Shown: piece by piece, positions 40,319 through 46,221 of the stretch
Layout of the letters: every line of letters starts with the position of its first letter
Numbering within the stretch: position 1 is the first letter of the stretch
Origin: a virus
IMG/VR virus record: IMGVR_UViG_3300046167_000776
Span: 1-46,221 of that record
Strand: one strand, 5' to 3'
Length of the DNA stretch: 46,221 nt
Notes under the pieces: model-generated
The model's database searches: none
Told to the model about the DNA's origin: nothing
The model's input: only the letters and a program-made list of their open reading frames with translations
Made by a program: the position numbers and the translations under genes

Positions 40319-41970
40319 TAAAGCTGTAGCATCTGGCCGATTCCTTCAGGATCGGTCGCCTTGGCATCGGCTACGTCCTTGGCTGCTCCAGCCATTCCTG
40401 GGATATTGTCCATCGTCTGCTGCTGCTGCTCAGCCTCCGCACGCTCCTCACGCATCGCATTCACATCGTCCTTGGTCTTAACGATGCGGCGAGTGACGTT
40501 ACGCAAGCGGCTGATCTCAGCGAAGAGTTCGTTGTCATCAATGTTGTCCATGATCTCAGGTTTCGCCTGAGCCAATGGAATGATGTCCTGAAGCATAGCC
40601 GAGATGTTCGACATTCCCGAGGAGTACTGTGCCTGTGCAGCAGGACTTGTGTAGACAATTTCCATGTCGTGCCCATCCAGAGAGGAAGGTACGGGAGGAA
40701 GCTTGTTCGACTTCTCCAAGAAATCGAACTGCGCCTCGACACACGGGGACAGGAACTCGTTCTCCTGACGGGACAAGAGTGGTCCAAGCTGCTGGAGCAT
40801 CTGGCCGCGTTCGTCCTGAATCTCAAGAATCGTCTGCCGCTCCTTCTTCTGGTCACGGATGATTTGATCCACGAAGAACGCCTTCACAATAGAATCACGG
40901 TCTTGATTGATCATCTCCTGCGTAAGATTCGGCTGACTGCCTGAGAGCACGGGCTCTGGTGCAGGAGACCCTGGTTCACGCCAGATCATCTGGCGGCTGC
41001 CATAACTGAACGGAAGCATGATCGTGTCCTCTTCCGCAGTAAGGGGAGGTGCATTGGCAATCTCCGCACTCTTGATCAGCTCCTTGCGCATCTTGTTCAC
41101 CATCTGAATAGTGGACAAACATGTCATGGCAGGAGACCGCCCGTATACCTCGCCAGGCAATTTAGCCCAGCGAGGAACGATGAACGGGAAATAGCTAAGT
41201 GTGCCTTCTTGAAGGACATCCTTCAGTTCTTCACACCAGTATGTAAATTGATATGGCTTGTTGGCGCCAATGGTTCCGCCCTTCTTCGCCCGCACGTCGC
41301 GGGACGGCTCGACGGAGTACACCAAGCTGTATGTGCGATCCCCCTGACTTGCGTCAAAACCCTCGGCATTCACAATATCAGGGAACGCCTGAATCATGGC
41401 CTTGGTGCGCAGCTTCCTGATGTAGAACATCGTGTCCACATCTCCATCGTCATTCGTATCGAACAGACCCATGGACAGTGGAACAGCCGTGTACTGAGAG
41501 CCCCGCGCAGAGCGGTTGTTGTACAGAATCGCGGTACCGTAGGAGCCCTGATCCATATAAACCTCGTGCCCCGCCTCATAGAACCCTGTCTTAGGCAAAG
41601 CAAAGCTGTGGCTGATCATGTCAGACACCTGCTCAAGATAGATTAGCTCCTCGTCGGTAAGTTCCGAGCTCGGCTTGCCTGCGGGTTTCAAATACGCCCA
41701 CCGCGAGGACTTCGGCATCAAGTAGCTACACATGCCGTTGGCGAACATCTGATTCGCCCATACCGCAGTGTCATCGAACTTGTACTTAGAACCGTCCTCC
41801 TGCGCCATACCTCCCTGCTTCGACGAGTTGTCGAAAGCAGAGCCGTTCGGGCGAACCAGACGCTGGACAGATTCCAGCACTGGTTGAATGCCAGAACGGA
41901 GCATACGCAACTCCTCCAGCCTGTCGGCCAGTCGGAGTCGGTCGGGGGTCATTTGAAAATTAGAGGCCAC
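40318..41970 (-). CDS. Head-tail connecting (portal) protein, T7 gp8 family
   Basis: A 550-residue protein, near T7 gp8 (536). It begins with a helical segment (LRLADRLEELRMLRSGIQPVLES), followed by ANQMFANGMCSYLMPKSSRWAYLKPAG and a C-terminal EERAEAEQQQQTMDNIPGMAGA tail, the layout of the bacteriophage head-to-tail connecting protein family. It forms the dodecameric portal through which DNA is packaged and to which the tail binds. Confidence 0.92.
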   Translation of the reverse strand: MASNFQMTPDRLRLADRLEELRMLRSGIQPVLESVQRLVRPNGSAFDNSSKQGGMAQEDGSKYKFDDTAVWANQMFANGMCSYLMPKSSRWAYLKPAGKPSSELTDEELIYLEQVSDMISHSFALPKTGFYEAGHEVYMDQGSYGTAILYNNRSARGSQYTAVPLSMGLFDTNDDGDVDTMFYIRKLRTKAMIQAFPDIVNAEGFDASQGDRTYSLVYSVEPSRDVRAKKGGTIGANKPYQFTYWCEELKDVLQEGTLSYFPFIVPRWAKLPGEVYGRSPAMTCLSTIQMVNKMRKELIKSAEIANAPPLTAEEDTIMLPFSYGSRQMIWREPGSPAPEPVLSGSQPNLTQEMINQDRDSIVKAFFVDQIIRDQKKERQTILEIQDERGQMLQQLGPLLSRQENEFLSPCVEAQFDFLEKSNKLPPVPSSLDGHDMEIVYTSPAAQAQYSSGMSNISAMLQDIIPLAQAKPEIMDNIDDNELFAEISRLRNVTRRIVKTKDDVNAMREERAEAEQQQQTMDNIPGMAGAAKDVADAKATDPEGIGQMLQL

Positions 41971-42166
41971 TTCCTAGAGACTTCTTCTTTTTGTCTGCGG
42001 TCAGTCCCGCAGGGGTTGTCTTCTTGGTCCGTTGAACCTGTGTAGGGTTCACAACCTTAGCCGCTTTCTTCGCCTGTCGAATAGGCTGCCGTGCCACTGG
42101 AGCAGGGGGCGGTGGGGGAGGTGGAGGTGGAGGGGGCGGCTTGGGTGCTTTTGGTTTTGATGCCAT
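41960..42166 (-). CDS. Polyproline-rich small protein, T7 gp7.3-like position
   Basis: A 68-residue, very basic protein with about twelve consecutive prolines at residues 10-21 and the end KKKKSLGSGL. Small basic proteins with a K-S-L-glycine-rich tail just before the portal gene occur in T7-like phages (gp7.3, tail assembly/host specificity). The polyproline run would stall ribosomes and need EF-P. The leader TTAAACTATTAAATCGTAATG has no Shine-Dalgarno. The gene overlaps the portal start by 11 bases. Confidence 0.6.
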   Translation of the reverse strand: MASKPKAPKPPPPPPPPPPPPAPVARQPIRQAKKAAKVVNPTQVQRTKKTTPAGLTADKKKKSLGSGL

Positions 42167-42518
42167 TACGATTTAATAGTTTAATAAGTCTCTTGGTCGG
42201 CAATAGACGCATTGCCCGTTGCTTATCCTTTGCATGGCGGGAAAACCCGACATAGTCAAGGGGATAAGGCATCAATCGAGCAAAAAGTTCCCCAGTGTCC
42301 TCCTCGGTGGAGCTCGCATACACCACGTACCAGTATGGTTCACGCTTCCGCGAGTCATTGGTACATGGGTCCCACCGCGTCTCCTCATGTGCAAGCAATA
42401 TGTACCCTGGCCCGAAGAACGTGTACCGTTTCGACGCAGGGAAAGAGCTGATATAATGGTCCAGTAGACCCACGAAGTCCTCCCCGAAGCTACTGTACAG
42501 GATTACCGCCCGATCCAT
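42057..42518 (-). CDS. Hypothetical protein, acetyltransferase-like region of podoviruses
   Basis: A 153-residue protein. Residues 1-110 look globular, with YTFFGPGYILLAHEETRWDP and PYWYVVYAS strands and MPYPLDYVGFSR near 85-95, a layout seen in GNAT-like proteins encoded near podovirus connector genes. Its last 37 codons overlap the polyproline gene in another frame and are low-complexity (STSTSPTAPCSS), so the functional end may be nearer residue 118. The family assignment is tentative. Confidence 0.5.
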   Translation of the reverse strand: MDRAVILYSSFGEDFVGLLDHYISSFPASKRYTFFGPGYILLAHEETRWDPCTNDSRKREPYWYVVYASSTEEDTGELFARLMPYPLDYVGFSRHAKDKQRAMRLLPTKRLIKLLNRNGIKTKSTQAAPSTSTSPTAPCSSGTAAYSTGEESG

Positions 42519-42553
42519 AGGGGTCAGGTCGATGGGTGGGGCAGATTTTGATG

Positions 42554-43876
42554 TTATAGAGATACGTCCACCTCCTTGTACTGGGATCTCTCCCCGCGCT
42601 CCTTGGTAGTGTCACCCTTTCCCTGTTTCAGTCCGCACGCAAGGGTACGGAAAGCGTCCGCCCCGTGGGAGGCCGCGTCGTGGACAGGGGACTTCTTGAA
42701 CACGTTCTTAGCGCTGTCAAAATCTTTGTGGTAACTCTTCATGTGCTCAATGCCCATATGACACTTGTCCTCGCTGAACCAGCACTGCGGCAGGATCACA
42801 CGAACCGCCTCAATACCGTCCTGCACGCTCATACGCTTGACCTTGGTAAATCTGATCCCCAGCTTCCGCGCAGTCTCCAACCGAGAGCGACCCGTCCCCA
42901 TCTCCCGTACCGCAATATCATGGGGTGCGTAATGCTTCCCATAGCTGGCATCATTCAAGATGGCCCATCGGTCCAGTTCACGCGCATAGTACGGCAGACC
43001 TTCCCCCGAGTTCTCAAGGTAATGCACAATCCGCACCTCCTTGCCAAACATCTGGAAAAACCAGATACTGGTACTGTCATCCATCCCCAGGTCCCATGCC
43101 GTATGCACGGGGAGACTCGGCTCCACTGGAATGTTGGCCACGATCTGATCCTTGGCATATAGCCGCGACATGATCGAGCCATAATATGCCCCCTCAATGG
43201 GCGTGTGGAACGAGCACATGAACTCCGACTGAAACTTCGCCTCATTGTCCTGCTCCTTCCGCGCCCTGCGCAAGTCCTCGGGACTAATGGCCTTCGTGTC
43301 CAATGCCCCAAGGTGACTGGCAAACCAGTTCTTGTCCGCCTGTGCCCGCAGCAAAATATCATAGAAGTGATTCTGACCACGGGGCGTCCCATTAAACAGG
43401 GCCCATCCACCATTCTCCGCAAGGATCGGATTGGTCAGGGTCCATGCTTGCTTGTCACACAGAGAATACTCCGAGAACACAATACCCACAGGATTAATCC
43501 CCACCAACTTATCAGGATTGTCCGCTCCGAGCAACTGGACGACACTGCCGTTCGTGAGCGTCAGACTCATCTCCTGCTCGCTCTTACGTGACACCAGCTC
43601 CCTCGGAATGAAATCAATGAACTTCCGACCGTCCCCGTCCTGACCCTGCCAAATAATTCGCCTGATCTGATTATTGAATGGACCAATGTACAGGTACAGC
43701 CCCTTCCGCTGGAGCGCCTTGACCGCCATGATATTGATCGACGTCAAATCTTTCCCGGCACGTCTGTGCCATGCAACAACGGCCCGCAGACCCTTCTTAT
43801 TCTGGCACATATATTTGGTGAAGGCCAACTGATAGTCTCGGGGTATCCACCCCTGTGCTGGTATTTGAATGTTCAT
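42554..43876 (-). CDS. Terminase large subunit
   Basis: A 440-residue packaging ATPase-nuclease. Walker A is AWHRRAGKDL (residues 35-44), Walker B GIVFSEYSLCD, and the coupling motif LFNGTPRGQNHFYD. The C-terminal RNase H-like nuclease has AWDLGMDDSTSIW with the first aspartate, HYAPHD in the middle and HDAASHGADAFR as the last acidic site. All parts are present and the length is typical. It is tightly coupled to a small membrane protein upstream (TTAATG overlap). Confidence 0.95.
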   Translation of the reverse strand: MNIQIPAQGWIPRDYQLAFTKYMCQNKKGLRAVVAWHRRAGKDLTSINIMAVKALQRKGLYLYIGPFNNQIRRIIWQGQDGDGRKFIDFIPRELVSRKSEQEMSLTLTNGSVVQLLGADNPDKLVGINPVGIVFSEYSLCDKQAWTLTNPILAENGGWALFNGTPRGQNHFYDILLRAQADKNWFASHLGALDTKAISPEDLRRARKEQDNEAKFQSEFMCSFHTPIEGAYYGSIMSRLYAKDQIVANIPVEPSLPVHTAWDLGMDDSTSIWFFQMFGKEVRIVHYLENSGEGLPYYARELDRWAILNDASYGKHYAPHDIAVREMGTGRSRLETARKLGIRFTKVKRMSVQDGIEAVRVILPQCWFSEDKCHMGIEHMKSYHKDFDSAKNVFKKSPVHDAASHGADAFRTLACGLKQGKGDTTKERGERSQYKEVDVSL

Positions 43877-44019
43877 TAATCTGTAAGTAGTATCAATATA
43901 AGCATGACCGCAGAGGTTGCGTATGCAAAAGGTGCCAGTAAGGGTCCCACTTCAAGCATGAAGCAGGAGTATGGGAACTTGGTGAATCGATACCACCAAC
44001 GATAGGGCCTAATCCTCAT
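43876..44019 (-). CDS. 47-residue membrane protein between the terminase genes
   Basis: A short gene: its ATG (44017-44019) lies inside the end of the small terminase gene, and its TAA (43876-43878) overlaps the large terminase ATG. The product begins MRIRPYRWWYRFTKFPY (basic and aromatic), followed by two hydrophobic stretches, CFMLEVGPLLAPFAYA and AVMLILILL. Start and stop overlaps on both sides and clean membrane topology support a real gene. T7-like phages place a holin (gp17.5) next to terminase genes, so a holin role is plausible. Confidence 0.65.
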   Translation of the reverse strand: MRIRPYRWWYRFTKFPYSCFMLEVGPLLAPFAYATSAVMLILILLTD

Positions 44020-44650
44020 CTTCAAGCTCCTCCTGCACCGCAGCATCAATGGCCAACTGGGCCGCTGATTCCTTCTCCCGCTGAGCGATCTGCTCAGGGC
44101 TCAGAAACTCATCATACTCCTCATCGGGCGGCAGCTCCACGGCATCTGCCTGTTTCAGCTTAGCCTGACTCGCTGTCGAGAAGTCCACCACCTGAATCGA
44201 CACATTGGACGACACGTCCGCCGTTAAATCAATGCTCTTGGGCTTCGGGGCCTGATACTCCAGCAACTTGATCAACAGATCCCTGCGCTTATCGGGCGGC
44301 AGGGCATTCTTCCCTGTCTTACACTTCGCCATGTCCAACAGCTCCTTGAGCGGATTGAGCCCTGAATCCGTGATCATCCCCAGCACAATCTTCCGCTGGG
44401 CCGCTGGCGTAGGAGCCTTCTCCATCGCCTCCAATAATTCCTGTGTCTTGTTCTTAGCCATAGTCAATTGTCCTTTCTGAATGCGCACCTGATCCTTTAT
44501 CGCAGCAAGTTCCGCCTCAGCCTTCGGAATGTTCTTCTTAACCGTCCGCTGGTAATTCTTACGCTTCTTCTGCGCCTTCTTCTTCGCCGCCGAGGGCCTC
44601 CCTGGCTGATTGCGGCGCTTATCCATAAAAGGGTCGTGTCTAATCGGCAT
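44009..44650 (-). CDS. Terminase small subunit (probable)
   Basis: A 213-residue protein. A basic N-terminus (residues 8-45, KRRNQPGRPSAAKKKAQKKRK) is followed by a coiled coil, then SGLNPLKELLDMAKC and RRDLLIKLLEYQAPKPKSIDL, the latter typical of podovirus-type small terminases, and a very acidic C-terminus. It would recognise DNA ends, and it is immediately upstream of the large subunit with a membrane peptide between. ATG 44650 is used; 44626 is also possible. Confidence 0.65.
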   Translation of the reverse strand: MPIRHDPFMDKRRNQPGRPSAAKKKAQKKRKNYQRTVKKNIPKAEAELAAIKDQVRIQKGQLTMAKNKTQELLEAMEKAPTPAAQRKIVLGMITDSGLNPLKELLDMAKCKTGKNALPPDKRRDLLIKLLEYQAPKPKSIDLTADVSSNVSIQVVDFSTASQAKLKQADAVELPPDEEYDEFLSPEQIAQREKESAAQLAIDAAVQEELEDED

Positions 44651-44873
44651 TCTTCTTCCTCCATTCCCTCATATAAGCATTTCTCCGTGATCTCCGTGAA
44701 AAATCCCCCCTGTAGCGCCGTTGCGCGGCGGTCTGTATCCCCTGATCCAGCATAACCCGCCGTGCATACGTCTCAGGAGTCATCCAGTACTCCCCGTTCC
44801 GCGCAGTAGCCTGATATCGGTAAAACACCATACCATCCTCTCTCACATCCCCCCTCTTCCACTTCTTTACCAT
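44640..44873 (-). CDS. Small basic protein at the head of the packaging operon
   Basis: ATG 44873 gives 77 residues beginning MVKKWKRGDVREDGMVFYRY; a longer frame to 45011 would enter the repeat element. The sequence GDVREDGMVFYRYQATARNGEYWMTPETYARR and a very basic arginine-rich end are typical of small phage proteins related to HNH-type nuclease accessory regions. It overlaps the small terminase start by 11 bases. Its role is unknown; DNA binding is likely. Confidence 0.55.
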   Translation of the reverse strand: MVKKWKRGDVREDGMVFYRYQATARNGEYWMTPETYARRVMLDQGIQTAAQRRYRGDFSRRSRRNAYMREWRKKNAD

Positions 44874-44940
44874 ACCCGTATGGTGGTCACCGATGGCCAC
44901 ATAGCAAGAGAAAAAACATTTTAACGGAATAAACACCAAA

Positions 44941-44960
44941 ACTAGGGTGTTTACCCTAGT
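44941..44960 (-). terminator. Hairpin just downstream of repeat copy B
   Basis: ACTAGGGT (44941-44948) pairs perfectly with ACCCTAGT (44953-44960). Read leftward it is followed by TTTTGGTG. It sits between repeat copy B and the packaging genes, so it could end an upstream transcript or attenuate one starting in the repeat. Confidence 0.5.
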
Positions 44961-44973
44961 AAAACATGCTCTC

Positions 44974-45220
44974 CGTATCACCCGTATCAGTCCCGTATCA
45001 CTTTTTTTCAAGTACTGATACGTTATGGCTATATAGTATTAAAGGGGTTAGGAGGGTTTTGTATCAATTGTATCACTTTTTGGCTGGGTATTTTTTTTTT
45101 TTTTTTTGGTTGAGAAAAGTGATACAATTGATCGACCCCCTGTTTCCCCCTTTAACAGTATAGTGTTCGTAACGATCAGACGTTAGGAAAAAGTGATACG
45201 AGAGTGATACGAGTGATACG
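44974..45220. repeat. 247-bp palindromic GTATCA-site array, copy B
   Basis: Same length and layout as 22357-22603, with clear identity over most of it but differences in the spacers (for example 45049-45062 and 45135-45148). It has ten GTATCA/TGATAC sites facing a centre of 18 consecutive T. It lies upstream of the leftward packaging and structural genes. Two more sites occur just to the right (about 45285 and 45319). Confidence 0.85.
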
Positions 45221-45409
45221 GAAACAACAAAACAATAGGACCATGCGACACACCTGAACCATCAACTCTGGAGACAGGCAACTTTTTGTATCAACTGGGA
45301 TCGGCAAACTACCGCCCACTGATACATGTAACAAATGTTTACTGGCAAAATAGGAAAATTGGATGGGTGGGATCTTGACAATGGTCCATATGTCTACAAT
45401 CTAATTTAT

Positions 45410-45966
45410 ATGATATGTAAGACCCTGCAACACAGACAAAGAGGAAAATCTCTTCGCATTCGCTCCTTCCAACAAAACAGGAAGATCCTTCACTGTAGGG
45501 AATGTCTGAACCTAAAGGCACGGCATAGAAGCTATGAACTAGGCAAGACGAAACCTAAACCTCCTCTGAAAACGGAAGAGGATAAACGGAAGGCAGGTCA
45601 GGAATACCGAAAGAACAACAGAGCGCGTATAAACAAATACTACCGTGAGCGTCGAAAGAACGATCCTCAGTATTGTATGAAACGTCGTCTACGTAGAAGG
45701 GCGGATAAATGCATCACTAACCGAACATTGTCCCATAACAAACTCTAGGCTGTAGCGGAACTGGAATATGTAGCATACCTAGAAATTGTTCACTTCTGGC
45801 ATGACATGGGAAAACAAAGGAAAATGGGAAATCGACCCACATAGTCCCGCTGTCTACCTTTGATCTCACGAAAGAGGAGGAACAGCTGAAAGCATTCCAC
45901 TACAGCAATACACAGCCTCTCTGGAGAAGTGATAATATGGCAAAGGGTAACAAATGTTTATCCTAG
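45410..45966 (+). pseudogene. Decayed HNH homing-endonuclease-like gene
   Basis: Fragments of one HNH protein occur in order in changing frames: MICKT then CNTDKEENLFAFAPSNK (from 45426), CRECLNLKARHRSYEL with a long basic helix (45491-45748), LGCS then ELEYVAYLE (about 45748-45785), GMTWENKGKWEID (from 45798), and FDLTKEEEQLKAFHYSN continuing QPLWRSDNMAKGNK (45859 to stop 45966). The two CxxC knuckles, GMTWEN.G.WeID and NtQPLW..dN..KgnK are hallmarks of phage HNH endonucleases. At least six frame changes are needed, so it is dead, although the middle frame alone is open for 137 codons from 45335. Confidence 0.8.
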
Positions 45967-45993
45967 AATCTTAGATTTCATATGGGTGGGATG

Positions 45994-46221
45994 GGTCCCC
46001 CTTTCCTGTCCCAGATGCAACTTCCCCCATGGCCCCCCTTCGCTTAGGCTCAGGGGCTGCCTGGGGCAAGGTTGCCTGGGCCAGGGACCATGAAGCACGG
46101 GACCATGGCTCTGCCCTTATAGTATGCCCATGTACCATGAAGCAGGGTGCCAGTGTACCATGAAGCAGCATGAAACATGTGCCAATGAACCCCTGTTTCA
46201 GTGGCTTAATGCAACTGGCTT
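45994..46221. repeat. Right copy of 228-bp direct terminal repeat
   Basis: Identical to 1-228, including the three ACCATGAAGCA units. It ends at the loop of the hairpin whose second arm is present only on the left. It begins 27 bases after the end of the decayed HNH gene. Confidence 0.8.

Noticed and set aside
44640-45011. Longer start at 45011 for the gene before the small terminase
   Set aside because: The extra residues are translated from the iteron repeat and a hairpin; the conserved-looking part begins at ATG 44873.
45335-45748. Intact 137-residue basic protein
   Set aside because: Its first and last parts are out of frame with a clear HNH protein whose remaining motifs lie downstream in other frames; annotated as a pseudogene.
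1-46221. CRISPR array or insertion sequence
   Set aside because: No regularly spaced direct repeats with unique spacers and no transposase were seen; the short repeats found are in terminal repeats, iteron arrays and a coding linker.

Overview
The window looks like a complete genome of a short-tailed (T7-like, podovirus-type) bacteriophage of about 46 kb. The first 228 bases recur exactly as the last 228, as expected of direct terminal repeats (or of a circular assembly with overlapping ends). The particle genes form a full podovirus set: small and large terminase, T7 gp8-type head-tail connector, scaffold, capsid, two tail tubular proteins, three internal virion (ejection) proteins and fibres. 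I see no phage RNA polymerase, integrase, repressor or recognisable endolysin, so it is not a classical autographivirus and probably uses host RNA polymerase. Most starts have no clear Shine-Dalgarno and instead an A/T-rich leader. One protein carries a PEP-CTERM surface-sorting signal. Together these hint at a host such as Verrucomicrobiota; this host call is inference only.

Layout. 1-900: terminal repeat and a structured stretch without a convincing gene. 900-5957 (+): small early genes, several too short for ordinary ORF calling, separated by hairpins and by compact cloverleaf or tRNA-like RNAs. 6020-9882 (+): the most unusual part, a phage-borne ubiquitin-like cassette: a beta-grasp modifier followed by its own strong terminator, then an E2-like protein, an unknown protein, an E1/ThiF adenylyltransferase, a JAMM isopeptidase and a VRR-NUC nuclease. 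10170-19985 (+): replication genes, comprising a family A DNA polymerase split by a +1 frameshift, a possible ssDNA-binding protein, an archaeo-eukaryotic-type primase, a UvrD-like helicase, a SNF2-like helicase and a DUF3310 protein. 19982-22350 (-): a PEP-CTERM protein, two fibre-tip paralogues and an alpha/beta-hydrolase-like protein. 22606-44873 (-): lysis-region candidates, fibre, ejection proteins, tail, capsid, scaffold, connector and terminase. 45410-45966 (+): a decayed HNH endonuclease, then the right terminal repeat.

Two 247-bp elements (22357-22603 and 44974-45220), each a large imperfect palindrome full of GTATCA/TGATAC sites around a T-rich centre, lie nearly half a genome apart and each heads a leftward gene block. 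They are the best candidates for late control regions or replication origins. Rightward early/replication genes and leftward late genes converge at 19982-19985 with overlapping stop codons.

Working model: host polymerase transcribes the rightward block; small proteins and the ubiquitin-like system act on host or phage proteins; the primase, helicases and polymerase copy the DNA; the leftward block, with internal terminators that tune capsid, decoration and tail output, builds the particle.
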